Below are positions 36,682-45,913 of a stretch of DNA of 64,000 bases, piece after piece (position 1 is the stretch's first letter; each line of letters starts with the position of its first letter). The notes beneath the pieces were generated by a model. It made no database searches. It saw only the letters and a program-made list of their open reading frames with translations, and was not told the DNA's origin. Position numbers and translations under genes: made by a program. Origin of the DNA: Massilia agilis (GTDB taxonomy: Bacteria > Pseudomonadota > Gammaproteobacteria > Burkholderiales > Burkholderiaceae_D). Location: positions 186,001 to 250,000 of the forward strand of contig NZ_JANUHB010000004.1 in the NCBI RefSeq assembly GCF_024756255.1. Reading direction: 5' to 3'.

Positions 36682-36761
36682 TATGGGTCCCCGCCTTCGC
36701 GGGGACGACGTTTTGGAGCTAACCCAAAAACACCGTCGTTCCCGCGCAGGCGGGAACCCAT
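36682..36761. repeat. Family 2 repeat pair between parE and parC
   Basis: ATGGGTCCCCGCCTTCGCGG..GACGACG and, about 23 bases later, CGTCGTTCCCGCGCAGGCGG..ACCCAT: here the units are in the outward-facing order relative to the other copies. Lies in the intergenic part of the parE-parC unit, so it may be transcribed. Confidence 0.85.
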
Positions 36762-36788
36762 GGAACGCTGGCGCAGCTGCACAGCAGA

Positions 36789-38786
36789 TCAGATATCCGC
36801 CTCCGTCTCGTTCCCGTGCTCCTCGATCCACGCGCGGCGTGCGGCCGCTTCGCCTTTACCCATCAGCATATTGAAGCGCGCGGCCGACTCGGCCACGCCG
36901 AAGTCGCCCAGCGCCACCGGCAGCAGGCGCCGCGTGTCCGGGTTCATGGTGGTCTCCCACAGCTGCTCGGCATTCATCTCGCCCAGGCCCTTGAAGCGCG
37001 AGATCGCCCACGAGCCTTCCTTCAGCCCTTCCTTCTTCAGCTTGTCCTCGATCGCGAGCAGCTCGCCGTCGTCGAGCGCGTACAGCTTCTGGATCGGCTT
37101 CTTGCCGCGCGCCGGCACGTCCACGCGGTACAGCGGCGGGCGCGCGATGCAGATGTGGCCGTGGTTGAACAGGGCCGGGAAGTGCTTGAAGAAGAGCGTG
37201 AGCAGCAGCACCTGGATGTGCGAGCCGTCCACGTCCGCATCGGACAGGATGCAAATCTTCCCGTAGCGCAGGCCCGACAGGTCCGGGCTGTCGCCCTCGC
37301 CGTGCGGATCGACGCCGATCGCCACCGCGATGTCATGGATCTCGTTGTTCGCAAACAGGCGGTCGCGCTCGGTCTCCCACGAGTTGAGCACCTTGCCGCG
37401 CAGCGGCAGGATCGCCTGGAATTCCTTGTCGCGGCCCATCTTGGCCGAGCCGCCCGCCGAGTCGCCCTCGACCAGGAACAGCTCGTTGCGCGTGATGTCG
37501 CTCGACTCGCAGTCGGTCAGCTTGCCCGGCAAAACAGCCACGCCCGACGACTTCCTCTTCTCGACCTTCTGCGCCGAACGCATGCGCGACTGCGCCTGCT
37601 TGATGACGAGGTCGGCCAGCTTCTTGCCATACTCGACATGCTCGTTCAGCCACAGCTCCAGCGGCGGCTTGGTAAAGGTGGACACCAGCCGCACCGCGTC
37701 GCGCGAGTTCAGGCGTTCCTTGGTCTGGCCCTGGAATTGCGGGTCGAGCACCTTGGCCGACAGCACGAACGAAACGCGCGCGAACACGTCTTCCGGCAGC
37801 AGCTTGACGCCCTTGGGCAGCAGCGAGTGCAGCTCCACAAAGCTCTTCACCGCGCCGAACAGGCCTTCGCGCAGGCCCGACTCGTGCGTGCCGCCGGACG
37901 GCGTGGGGATCAGGTTCACGTACGACTCGCGCACCACCTGGCCTTCTTCGGTCCAGGCCACCACCCACGCCGCGCCTTCGCCTTCGGCAAAGCCTTCGTC
38001 GCCGGGCGGCGCGAACTGGGCGCCTTCGAACACCGGAATCACCGGCTGGCCATTCGATACCTGTGCCAGCGCCTCGTTCAGGTAGCCGAGCAGGCCCTCG
38101 TCGTAGCGCCAGGTCTGGGTGTCGCCGGTCTTGGCGTTGGTGAGCGTGACGGTCACGCCCGGCAGCAGCACGGCCTTCGAGCGCAGCAGGCGCTGCATCT
38201 CGGCCATGGGGATGTTGGGCGAGTCAAAATACTTCGGGTTCGGCCAGGCGGTCACGCGCGTGCCGGACTTCTTGCCGTCGCGCGGGGCCGGGCGCGAGGC
38301 CAGCGGCTCGACCACGTCGCCGTCCGCGAACGCCATCTCGTGGAAGCCATTGCCGGCGTCGTCGCGGCGCCACACCTCGATCTTCAGTCGGGTGGACAGT
38401 GCGTTGGTGACCGACACGCCCACGCCGTGCAGGCCGCCGGAGAACGCGTACGCGCCGCCCGCGCCCTTGTCGAATTTGCCACCGGCGTGCAGGCGCGTGA
38501 AAACGATCTCCACGGTCGGCACATGCTCTTCCGGGTGCAGGCCGACCGGAATGCCGCGGCCGTCGTCCTCCACCGTCACCGAGCCGTCGCCATTGACGGT
38601 CACGGCGATATGCTTGCAGTGGCCGCCCAGCGCCTCGTCCGAGGCGTTGTCGATCACTTCCTGGATGATGTGCAGCGGGTTCTCGGTGCGGGTGTACATG
38701 CCCGGCCGCTGCTTGACCGGTTCGAGTCCCTTCAGGACCCGGATGGATGATTCGCTGTAGTCGGTTGCCGGTTTTTTAGTCGCCAT
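36789..38786 (-). CDS. parE: DNA topoisomerase IV subunit B
   Basis: ATPase subunit of topoisomerase IV, 665 residues. GHKL ATP site: EVIDNASDEALGGH, VEDDGRGIPVG and the GGLHGVGVSVTNALS lid; transducer; then the TOPRIM domain with EGDSAGGSAKMGRDKEFQA and SDADVDGSHI (Mg ligands), and the C-terminal RFKGLGEMNAEQLWETTMNP. Full length. Divergent from the pseudo-receiver gene, with about 140 bases between. Likely one operon with parC. Confidence 0.97.
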   Translation of the reverse strand: MATKKPATDYSESSIRVLKGLEPVKQRPGMYTRTENPLHIIQEVIDNASDEALGGHCKHIAVTVNGDGSVTVEDDGRGIPVGLHPEEHVPTVEIVFTRLHAGGKFDKGAGGAYAFSGGLHGVGVSVTNALSTRLKIEVWRRDDAGNGFHEMAFADGDVVEPLASRPAPRDGKKSGTRVTAWPNPKYFDSPNIPMAEMQRLLRSKAVLLPGVTVTLTNAKTGDTQTWRYDEGLLGYLNEALAQVSNGQPVIPVFEGAQFAPPGDEGFAEGEGAAWVVAWTEEGQVVRESYVNLIPTPSGGTHESGLREGLFGAVKSFVELHSLLPKGVKLLPEDVFARVSFVLSAKVLDPQFQGQTKERLNSRDAVRLVSTFTKPPLELWLNEHVEYGKKLADLVIKQAQSRMRSAQKVEKRKSSGVAVLPGKLTDCESSDITRNELFLVEGDSAGGSAKMGRDKEFQAILPLRGKVLNSWETERDRLFANNEIHDIAVAIGVDPHGEGDSPDLSGLRYGKICILSDADVDGSHIQVLLLTLFFKHFPALFNHGHICIARPPLYRVDVPARGKKPIQKLYALDDGELLAIEDKLKKEGLKEGSWAISRFKGLGEMNAEQLWETTMNPDTRRLLPVALGDFGVAESAARFNMLMGKGEAAARRAWIEEHGNETEADI

Positions 38787-38928
38787 GCTGGATCTTCATT
38801 TATACGGATGCCTGCGCATTCTAGCTTGTCGGTAGGAAAATAAGGAGTCGGGGCCAGTCCGGCCCTTGTCACTTTGCCCAATCGCGACTAGATTGGACGT
38901 TTTGGGGACGCTCGTTTGGGTCCACGCC

Positions 38929-39750
38929 ATGCATGCACCAAAACCCCCGTTTGCGGTACGCCTGATCGGGTTCGCCCAGGATGAGGGCGCGCGGCTGGCA
39001 GCCGCGTTGACGCGCTCGCCGGCGTCGGGGCCGGGCTATTTTTGCCTCTTGGACGAGAGTTTGCAAGAGCCGGACCTGTTTGTGGCCAACGGCGCGGACC
39101 CGCAGGCGCTGGCGCGGCTCGAGTCCGCGCGGCCCGGGCCGCTGCAGCCGGCGGTGGTGGTGGGCGGCGTGCCGGACCAGCTGCACTGGCCCTGCCTGTC
39201 CGTTCCGCTGGACGACGCGCGCCTGCACGGCGTGCTGGCCCAGCTGATGACCCGGCGCGAGCAGGCGCTTGGCCAGCTGGCGGCGCCGCCCCGGCCACTG
39301 TCCACCGACCGCCGGCGCCACGCGCGTCTTGAAGCCGACCAGCCGGTCGATGCGTTCTACAGCCGGCGCCAGCCGCCGCCCAGCGGCGCCGTGCTCATCA
39401 TCGACAAGGGCGGCGCCTTCCGCGACCACGTGGCCGAGGTGCTGGGCGCGCGCAAGCAGCCGGTCGAGTGGACCGACAGCGCGCCCACGGCGGTGCGGCT
39501 GTGCGACGAGACGCCGGTGTCGCTCGTGATGATCAATACCTCCACGCCCGGCATCGACCCGTATGCGCTGTGCAGCCAGATCAAGGCGCAGGGCGGGGCG
39601 GTGCGTACGGCCGTGATCTTCCTCGTCAGCCGCAACTTCCACTACGACAGCTTGCGCGCGCGCGACGCGGGCGTGCGCGGCCTGCTCGACAAGCCGGTGG
39701 CGGACCGGCACCTGGTGGCGGCGCTGCACAAGCTGCTCTCGCTGCCCTAG
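38929..39750 (+). CDS. Pseudo-receiver domain protein
   Basis: A 273-residue protein with two halves. The C-terminal half (about 152-273) has a response-regulator receiver fold: VLIIDKGGAF, ATPTAVR helix, LVMINTSTPGIDPY, AVIFLVS and GLLDKPV. The phospho-acceptor Asp is replaced by N203, and the acidic pair before it is D159-K160, while the switch Ser234 and K255 remain. The N-terminal half (about 9-108) looks like a second, even more decayed receiver-like alpha/beta domain (FAVRLIGFAQDEG). No output domain. The ATG at 38929 is preferred over the in-frame GTG/ATG region near 38866. A phosphorylation-independent adaptor is likely. Confidence 0.75.
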   Translation: MHAPKPPFAVRLIGFAQDEGARLAAALTRSPASGPGYFCLLDESLQEPDLFVANGADPQALARLESARPGPLQPAVVVGGVPDQLHWPCLSVPLDDARLHGVLAQLMTRREQALGQLAAPPRPLSTDRRRHARLEADQPVDAFYSRRQPPPSGAVLIIDKGGAFRDHVAEVLGARKQPVEWTDSAPTAVRLCDETPVSLVMINTSTPGIDPYALCSQIKAQGGAVRTAVIFLVSRNFHYDSLRARDAGVRGLLDKPVADRHLVAALHKLLSLP

Positions 39751-39838
39751 CTATTCGCCGTCGAAGGCTGTCGTAAGCGATGCAGGATTTGTTACATCCT
39801 CCGAATCGTGCGCAGCCGTGCACAAGCTATAGTGGGGC

Positions 39839-40819
39839 ATGGCTGACGACAAGGACACGCTCGGCGACAACGCGGGCCCGCCGCGGCCCGGCGGTCCCGG
39901 CCCCAAGCGCATTCCGGACCGGCGCTCGCCCGAAGGCCCGCCGCGCTACCAGCGCCACGGCGACACCCCGTTCGCACTGGCCGGCCGCGTGCTGGCGGCG
40001 CGCTGGCGCGCCCTGCGCGACCGTGTCAGCCGCGACTTCATGCGCCGCACGCTGCGCATCGGCGTCTCCGCGCGCATCTTCCACCCCGAGCCCGGCGCAA
40101 CTGGCCTGCGCAGCAAGAACCTGCAGTACCTGGAGGAATCGATCGCGCAGTGGGTGATGTCCCGCGACGTGCTGGTGCTGATGATTCCGACGGTTAACAC
40201 CAATGGGCTGCTGCACCCGAGCAATATCACCTTGCGCCACTACGCGCGCCACCTGGACGGCCTGGTGCTGCAGGGCGGGGCCGACGTTTCCCCAATGACC
40301 TATTCAGAGACGCCCACGCGGCCGGAATGGGGCGGCGACCGCGCGCGTGACCTGTACGAGCTGGAGCTGGTGCATGAATTCATCGACGCGGGCAAACCCG
40401 TGCTCGGCATTTGCCGCGGTTGCCAGCTCATCAACGTGGCTTTCGGCGGCTCGCTGTACCAGGACGTGGCGACCAACCTGCCGGACGCGCAGGCGCACGT
40501 GAACGACGACTACGACGCGCACCGGCACTCGATCGTGTTCCCGCCGGGGTCGTCGCTGGCGCAGATGTTCCCGGGCGTGCCGCGCGCGGTGGTCAACTCC
40601 ATCCACCACCAGGCGGTCAAGGAGCTGGGCCGCGACATCCGGGTGGAGGCATTGTCCGAGCCGGACGGGGTGGTGGAGGCGATCCGTTACCAGCGCGCGG
40701 ACTTCGTGGTGGGGCTGCAGTGGCATCCGGAGTTCCACCGGGCCAAGGGCACCGAACTGCTCGACTGCACGCCGGTGCTTGACGAGTTCCTGCGCGCGGC
40801 GCGGGAGACGCGGTTTTAA
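39839..40819 (+). CDS. Peptidase C26 / gamma-glutamyl-gamma-aminobutyrate hydrolase family protein
   Basis: Class I glutamine-amidotransferase-fold hydrolase, 326 residues. The catalytic triad is C192 (GICRGCQLINV), H296 and E298 (LQWHPEFH). Family features also seen: GLVLQGGADVSP and NSIHHQAVKELG. An extra Pro/Arg-rich N-terminal segment of about 70 residues precedes the catalytic domain, longer than PuuD-type enzymes of ~255 residues. It may hydrolyse gamma-glutamyl conjugates of amines; no puu genes adjoin. The carboxylate-amine ligase about 1 kb away is on the other strand and only loosely linked. Confidence 0.85.
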   Translation: MADDKDTLGDNAGPPRPGGPGPKRIPDRRSPEGPPRYQRHGDTPFALAGRVLAARWRALRDRVSRDFMRRTLRIGVSARIFHPEPGATGLRSKNLQYLEESIAQWVMSRDVLVLMIPTVNTNGLLHPSNITLRHYARHLDGLVLQGGADVSPMTYSETPTRPEWGGDRARDLYELELVHEFIDAGKPVLGICRGCQLINVAFGGSLYQDVATNLPDAQAHVNDDYDAHRHSIVFPPGSSLAQMFPGVPRAVVNSIHHQAVKELGRDIRVEALSEPDGVVEAIRYQRADFVVGLQWHPEFHRAKGTELLDCTPVLDEFLRAARETRF

Positions 40820-40841
40820 AGAGTATCGTCAGCCCCAAGAC

Positions 40842-40921
40842 CGTCATCCCCGCGGAGGCGGGGACCCATGCTGAGCGTCCGTTCATGCGGTCTATGGGTT
40901 CCCGCCTTCGCGGGAACGACG
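40842..40921. repeat. Family 2 repeat pair in the C26 / ArsR-type convergent gap
   Basis: CGTCATCCCCGCGGAGGCGG..GACCCATG and CTATGGGTTCCCGCCTTCGCGG..ACGACG, facing units about 20 bases apart, 22 bases after the C26 stop and 22 before the 3' end of the regulator. Confidence 0.85.
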
Positions 40922-40943
40922 TGAGAAGAGTGTTGGTCGGCAG

Positions 40944-41624
40944 TCAAGCTGCGAGCCAGGCTCGCAGCGCAGCTTCGCCGGAATCCGTGAACGCAAACAC
41001 ACGCGACTCGGGAACGCGTCTGCCCCACCCCAGGTCTTCGAAACGCTTCAGCATCGTGGTGGCCAGCATTCCAGCCAGGTGATGCCGCCGCTCGCTCCAG
41101 TCCAGGCACGTCCGGCACAGCGCCCGCCGCCCGGGATTGAGCGCAGCCACGTCAATGCCCAGCGCGCCGACCAGTGCATGGCCTTGGCTGGTGAGCCCGA
41201 TCCCATCGCCATCGATCGCAAACGCTCCCCGCCGCGCCAGTGCGTCATACACCATCACGCCCAGTTCGCCAGCCAGGTGGTCGTAGCACACCCGTGCGCG
41301 GCGCAGAGCCGGCTCGCGCGGGCTGGAGCGCACGCGCACTGCGCCGGTGCCGAACGCCACGCCCATCAGTGACTCCAGCAGCTGCGCTACCTCGTCGCTG
41401 GCCAGCCGGAAGTAGCGGTGCCGTCCCTGCGCTTCCATTGCCAGCAGCCCGGCGTCGTGCAGCCGGCCCAGGTGGGCGCTGATCGTCTGCCGGGTCACGC
41501 CGGCAGCATCGGCCAGCTCGGTCGCGGTCAGCGCCATGCCGGACATGAGCACGGTCAGCACTTCGGCGCGCGCGTGGTCGCCGATCAGTGCGGCGATGGT
41601 CGTGATGTTTGGTCCGTCCTTCAT
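40944..41624 (-). CDS. ArsR-type winged-helix regulator with extended C-terminal domain
   Basis: A 226-residue regulator. The N-terminal winged helix (about 10-85: ALIGDHARAEVLTVLMSG, LADAAGVTRQTISAHLGRL, EAQGRHRYFRLAS) is ArsR-like. The remaining ~130 residues form a C-terminal domain with a Cys/His cluster (RRALCRTCLDWSERRHHLAG) that could bind metal. The same architecture is known from annotated but unstudied proteobacterial regulators. An inverted repeat overlaps its start codon, suggesting autorepression. It lies 41 bases downstream of the carboxylate-amine ligase gene on the same strand. Confidence 0.8.
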   Translation of the reverse strand: MKDGPNITTIAALIGDHARAEVLTVLMSGMALTATELADAAGVTRQTISAHLGRLHDAGLLAMEAQGRHRYFRLASDEVAQLLESLMGVAFGTGAVRVRSSPREPALRRARVCYDHLAGELGVMVYDALARRGAFAIDGDGIGLTSQGHALVGALGIDVAALNPGRRALCRTCLDWSERRHHLAGMLATTMLKRFEDLGWGRRVPESRVFAFTDSGEAALRAWLAA

Positions 41625-41646
41625 GCTTCGATCTTAGCTGAAGCAT
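41623..41646. promoter_or_regulatory. Candidate autoregulatory operator over the ArsR-type start codon
   Basis: Perfect inverted repeat ATGCTTC (41623-41629) and GAAGCAT (41640-41646) separated by 10 bases. One arm overlaps the ATG of the regulator; the spacing suits a dimeric winged-helix protein. Confidence 0.45.
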
Positions 41647-41665
41647 AAGAAAAGTACAGGCCCAG

Positions 41666-42796
41666 TCAGAAAGCCTGCTCGCCCACCCGAAAGCGCTGGA
41701 TGGCCGCGTTGACCATGCCTTCGGCGCTGCCCTGCGTTTCCACCTGCTGGCGCAGGTAGGTGGCGTCGTTGTTCGCGCGCGCAACGTCGGCCAGCTCGCG
41801 CAGCGCGTCGTAACTGCCCAGCGCGTCCGCATGCGGTTCCATCAGCCGCAGCGTGTGCAAAATGTCCTCGCGCAGCGACATCGTCTCGTAGGTCTTGGGA
41901 TGCGTGACCGTGCCGTCCAGGCCAAAGCGGCAGGCCTGGAAGCGGTTGTAGTTGTACACGAGGTAGTCGTCCTCGAGCGGGGCCGGGTCTTCGCGCAGCA
42001 GCAGGTGCCGGCACAGGGCCTGCAGGTAGCCGGCCAGCGCGGCGGCCCGCTCCACCGTGAGCGGCGTGTCGCACACGCGCAGCTCGATGGTGCCGTACTC
42101 GGGCTTGGGGCGGATGTCCCAGTAGAAGTCCTTCATGCTCTTGATGATGCCGGTGCGTTCCATCTTGGCGAAGTACACGTCCTCGAATTCCGCCCAGCGC
42201 AGCACGAACGGCGCGCGCCCGCTCATCGGGAAGGCGAACACGGAATTGAGCCGGGCCGAGTCGAACAGGCTGTCGTGCCCCTGCACAAAAGGCGACGAGG
42301 CCGACAGCGCGATGAAGTGCGGGATGTAGCGCGACAGCGCATGCAGCAGGTACAGCGCGTCGTCGCCGCTGGCGCAGCCAATGTGCACGTGCTGGCCGAA
42401 CACCGTGAACTGCTTGGCCAGGTAGCCGTACAGGGACGACAAGTGCTGGAACCGCGGCTTGGAAAAGATCTTCTGCTCCGACCAGTGCTGGAACGGGTGC
42501 GTGCCGCCGCCGCAGATGCCGATGTTGAGCGTGTCGCCGGCGGTGACCAGCGTGTCGCGGATCTCCTGCAATTGGGCCAGCAGCGGCGCGTGCTGCGAGT
42601 GCACGCTCGAGTTAATCTCGATCATGCTCTCGGTGATCTCGGGCGTGACGTTGCCCGGGAACGGTTTGCGTTCCAGCAGATGCAGCAGGTCGGGGCTGGC
42701 CGCGGTCAGGTTGAAGTCGGACAGGCTCACCAGCTGCAGTTCCAGCTCCACGCCAAACGTGAGCGGCTGCGATGCGGCGAATGGTTCAAGGGGCAT
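41666..42796 (-). CDS. YbdK-type carboxylate-amine ligase (GCS2 family)
   Basis: A 376-residue ATP-dependent ligase related to glutamate-cysteine ligase type 2. Signatures: [12 protein letters not shown] (Mg/ATP site start), [24 protein letters not shown], the [18 protein letters not shown] loop and [17 protein letters not shown]. coli YbdK has only weak glutamate-cysteine ligase activity and no settled substrate. Its start overlaps the end of the antiporter gene by 11 bases, so the two are coupled. Confidence 0.88.
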   Translation of the reverse strand: MPLEPFAASQPLTFGVELELQLVSLSDFNLTAASPDLLHLLERKPFPGNVTPEITESMIEINSSVHSQHAPLLAQLQEIRDTLVTAGDTLNIGICGGGTHPFQHWSEQKIFSKPRFQHLSSLYGYLAKQFTVFGQHVHIGCASGDDALYLLHALSRYIPHFIALSASSPFVQGHDSLFDSARLNSVFAFPMSGRAPFVLRWAEFEDVYFAKMERTGIIKSMKDFYWDIRPKPEYGTIELRVCDTPLTVERAAALAGYLQALCRHLLLREDPAPLEDDYLVYNYNRFQACRFGLDGTVTHPKTYETMSLREDILHTLRLMEPHADALGSYDALRELADVARANNDATYLRQQVETQGSAEGMVNAAIQRFRVGEQAF

Positions 42797-43979
42797 GGCT
42801 CTTCTCCGGTGCCTCGCGCGCCCACACCAGGGCGCGCTGGATGATGATCGGGCCGAACACCTCGAGCAGCATGGTCACGGCCGCCATGGCCAGCAGCTCG
42901 TCCACCACCCGCAGGCCCGTGTGGCGCGCATGCTCGAGCAGCATGATCACGAACACCGACAGCGGCGCCAGCGCCAGCCCCGTGAGCGCACCCTTGCGCC
43001 ACGAGACGCCGGACAGGTGCGCGAACAGCATCACGCCAACGGTCTTGGTGACCAGCCGCGCCGCCACCAGCGTGAGCGCGAGCGCCGCGCCCGCGACCAC
43101 CTTGCGCCAGTCCAGCGTGGAGGCGGCGAACACGAACAGCAGCACGGTGAGGATCTCGCCCAGCGCGCCGAAATTGCGCTGCGCCTGGCTGAAGGCCACG
43201 CGCCGGTGCCGCGCGGCGAGGCCGAACGCGAGCGTGGCCACCACCGGCGACAGCCGCACCGTGTAGGTGACTGCCACCAGCAGGATCACTGCCAGCGCAA
43301 ACGCGACGGTGGCGTCCTGGCGCACGTTGCCGATCGCGCGCAGCAGGGCCGGCACCGCCACGCCCAGCAGCGCCCCCGCCAGCGCGGACACGACCAGCAC
43401 CACCAGGCTGCTCCAGATGGCGTCGCCCAGGTCTTCCGAGGTGCGGAAGATCCAGAACCCGAGCACCGCGTTGAACGCGAACACGGCCAGCACGCAGTTG
43501 AGCGCCGACAGGTGCAGGGCGCGCTCGGTGACCTGGCCGGAGCTGGCCTGTTCGTTGATGACGCGGACCACGGTGGCGGGCGAGGTGGCCATCGACAGCG
43601 CGGCCAGCATCAGCGCGGTGAGCTGCGGTGTGCCGAAGCGCACGGCCACGAAGTACACGGCGGCGAACGTGGCCAGCGCTTCCACCAGCCCCGCCACACC
43701 GATCCACGGATTGATGCGCAGCCAGTGCAGGTTGATGCGGTAGCCCAGTTCGAACAGGATGAGGCCGAACGCCACGTCCGCGAGCAGCGCCATGGTGTCG
43801 TCGGTGCCCGGCGCCGGCAGCACGCCGAGCTGGGTGGAGGCCAGCGCGAAGCCGGCCACGCCATAGAAGCTGATGCGGGGCAGCCCGGTCCAGCGCTGCC
43901 CGAACTCGCCCACCAGCCACGCGATCGTGATCGCAATGGGCCACGCAAGGCTGGTCAGGATCGAGAGCAGGCTGGGCAT
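42786..43979 (-). CDS. Cation:proton antiporter (CPA2-type)
   Basis: An integral membrane protein of 397 residues with 11-13 hydrophobic segments spanning the whole length (from [19 protein letters not shown]). It has the Na+/H+ exchanger-domain features: [38 protein letters not shown] and [17 protein letters not shown]. There is no RCK or TrkA C-terminal domain. It is upstream of, and overlaps, the YbdK-type ligase. The ion is not predictable; Kef-type glutathione-gated exchange is a possibility given the GCS2 neighbour, as inference. Confidence 0.82.
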   Translation of the reverse strand: MPSLLSILTSLAWPIAITIAWLVGEFGQRWTGLPRISFYGVAGFALASTQLGVLPAPGTDDTMALLADVAFGLILFELGYRINLHWLRINPWIGVAGLVEALATFAAVYFVAVRFGTPQLTALMLAALSMATSPATVVRVINEQASSGQVTERALHLSALNCVLAVFAFNAVLGFWIFRTSEDLGDAIWSSLVVLVVSALAGALLGVAVPALLRAIGNVRQDATVAFALAVILLVAVTYTVRLSPVVATLAFGLAARHRRVAFSQAQRNFGALGEILTVLLFVFAASTLDWRKVVAGAALALTLVAARLVTKTVGVMLFAHLSGVSWRKGALTGLALAPLSVFVIMLLEHARHTGLRVVDELLAMAAVTMLLEVFGPIIIQRALVWAREAPEKSHAP

Positions 43980-44047
43980 CCTTATCCTCTTAGCAATTCG
44001 GTTTGCCGATTCTACAAGAGGGGAGGGCGCGCACGATTGAGCAAGGC

Positions 44048-44149
44048 GTAGGGTGGGCAGATTCTGCCCACGCGTTCAACCGGCCCCAATGGCGCCGCGA
44101 TATAACACGAGCCGCTTGAACGCGTGGGCGGGAAACCCGCCGACCCTAC
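44048..44149. repeat. Family 1 repeat between antiporter and VWA genes
   Basis: GTAGGGTGGGCAGATTCTGCCCACGCG at the left, about 45 bases of spacer, then CGCGTGGGCGGGAAACCCGCC-GACCCTAC at the right. The right end contributes the TAG stop (44146-44148, minus strand) of the VWA gene. It fills most of this 166-base gap. Confidence 0.85.
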
Positions 44150-45315
44150 CGGCTCAACGTCCGCATGGCCCGCTCCAGCCCATCGATCGTCACCGGGAAC
44201 ATCCGGTTATTCACGATCTGCCGGATGATCGCGATCGACTGCCGGTACTGCCACAGGTTCTCGGGTTCCGGATTGAGCCACGCGAACTTGGGGAAGGCAT
44301 TGCAAAAGCGCGCCAGCCATTCGGCCCCGGCTTCCTCGTTGTTGTACTCGACCGAGCCGCCCGGCTGCAAAATCTCGTACGGGCTCATGGTCGCGTCGCC
44401 AACGAAGATCAGGCGCGTGTCGGGCGGGTACTTGCGCAGCACGTCCCAGGTGGGAAAGCGCTCGGCGTGGCGGCGGCGGTTGTGCTTCCACAGGTAGTCA
44501 TACACGCAGTTGTGGAAGTAGTAGAACTCCATGTTCTTGAATTCGGTGCGCGCGGCCGAGAACAGTTCCTCGGTGCGTTCGATGTGGTCGTCCATCGTGC
44601 CGCCCACGTCCAGCAGCATCAGCACCTTGATGCGGTTCTTGCGCTCGGGCTGCATGCGGATGTCGAGGTAGCCCGCGTTGCTGGCGGTCGCGCGAATGGT
44701 CTCGTCCAGCGCCAGTTCCTCGGCCGCGCCCTGGCGCGCAAAGCGGCGCAGCCGGCGCAGCGCCACCTTGATGTTGCGGATGCCCAGTTCGCGCTCGCCG
44801 TCATAGTCGCGGTAGCTGCGCTGCTCCCACACCTTGACCGCGCTGCGCCTGCCGCCCTTGCCGCCGATGCGAATGCCTTCCGGGTTGGCGCCGCCGTTCC
44901 CGAACGGCGAGGTGCCGCCGGTGCCGATCCATTTGCTGCCGCCTTCGTGCCGCTCCTTCTGCTCCTTGAGCAGCTGGTTCAGGCGTTCCATCAGCTTGTC
45001 GTAGCCGAGCTTTTCGATCTGCGCGATCTGCTCCGGCGTGAGCTCGCGCTCCAGCCTTTTGATCAGCCAGTCGAGCGGGATGTCGGCCTTGGTGTCGAAC
45101 ACCGCGTCGATGCCCTTGAAGTAGGCGCCGAACGCGCGGTCGAACTTGTCGAAGTGGGCCTCGTCCTTCACCAGCGTCAGGCGCGCGAGGTAGTAGAACT
45201 CGTCCAGCGACGGGGCGATCACGTTCTTCTGCAAGGCGTCCAGCAGCGTCAGGAACTCGCGGATGGTGACCGGGACCTTGGCGTCGCGCAGCGTGAAGAA
45301 GAAGTCGATCAGCAT
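44146..45315 (-). CDS. VWA-domain protein, CoxE-like
   Basis: A 389-residue protein of the CoxE/YehP group. N-terminal helical part (about 1-125, starting MLIDFFFTLRDAKVPVTIREF), a Gly-rich linker (GTGGTSPFGNGGANPEG), then a VWA domain from about 225 with the metal-adhesion motif in the changed form D236-VGG-T240 (LLDVGGTMDDH) and FVGDATMSPYE. It works with a MoxR ATPase in families known to insert metals or mature enzymes; the MoxR gene is two genes upstream. The TAG stop is formed by the end of a repeat. Confidence 0.87.
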   Translation of the reverse strand: MLIDFFFTLRDAKVPVTIREFLTLLDALQKNVIAPSLDEFYYLARLTLVKDEAHFDKFDRAFGAYFKGIDAVFDTKADIPLDWLIKRLERELTPEQIAQIEKLGYDKLMERLNQLLKEQKERHEGGSKWIGTGGTSPFGNGGANPEGIRIGGKGGRRSAVKVWEQRSYRDYDGERELGIRNIKVALRRLRRFARQGAAEELALDETIRATASNAGYLDIRMQPERKNRIKVLMLLDVGGTMDDHIERTEELFSAARTEFKNMEFYYFHNCVYDYLWKHNRRRHAERFPTWDVLRKYPPDTRLIFVGDATMSPYEILQPGGSVEYNNEEAGAEWLARFCNAFPKFAWLNPEPENLWQYRQSIAIIRQIVNNRMFPVTIDGLERAMRTLSR

Positions 45316-45322
45316 GGTGCCA

Positions 45323-45913
45323 TCAGCCGCGCGCGTGCTGCGCCAGCTTGTAGTGCAGCTGCGATTTGATCTCTGGCCATTCGCCGCGCAGGATGCTGTA
45401 CATGACCGTGTCGCGGACCGTGCCGTCGCGGCGCGGGTGGTGGTGGCGGATCACGCCGTCCTTCTTCGCGCCCAGCCGCTCGATGGCCTGCTGCGACGCG
45501 TGGTTGAAGATGTCGGTGCGCAGGCCCACGACCGCGCAGCCGAGCGTATCGAACGCGTGCGACAGCAGGAGCAGCTTGCAGCTCGTGTTCACATGGCTGC
45601 GCTGGCGGCTTTTCGCGTACCAGGTCCAGCCGATTTCCACGCGGTCGATGCGCGGCACGATGTCGTGGTAGCTGGTGGTGCCGATCACCGCGCCAGTCGA
45701 GGCGTCGACGACCGCGAACGGCAGCCGGTCGCGCATCTCGAGCCCGTCGCGGATGTACTGTTCCACGTTGTGCGGCTCCGGCACCGAAGTGATGCGCAGG
45801 TTCCACAGCTCGCCGTCCGCGGCGGCGGCGCGCAGGCCGTCGGCGTGGTGCGGCGCCAGCGGCTCGAGCCGCACGCCGTTGAACTCCAGGGTGACCGGCT
45901 TCACCTCGATCAT
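45323..45913 (-). CDS. GNAT N-acetyltransferase (RimJ/RimL-like)
   Basis: A 196-residue acetyltransferase of the RimJ/RimL type: VTLEFNGVRLEPLAPHHADGL, DRVEIGWTWYAKSRQRSHVNT (acetyl-CoA loop region), CAVVGLRTDIFNHASQQAIERLGAKKDGV, all typical. It lies between the MoxR ATPase gene, which it overlaps by ATGA, and the VWA gene 7 bases downstream. The substrate may be a protein or small amine; its presence inside a MoxR-VWA pair is unusual. Confidence 0.85.
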   Translation of the reverse strand: MIEVKPVTLEFNGVRLEPLAPHHADGLRAAAADGELWNLRITSVPEPHNVEQYIRDGLEMRDRLPFAVVDASTGAVIGTTSYHDIVPRIDRVEIGWTWYAKSRQRSHVNTSCKLLLLSHAFDTLGCAVVGLRTDIFNHASQQAIERLGAKKDGVIRHHHPRRDGTVRDTVMYSILRGEWPEIKSQLHYKLAQHARG

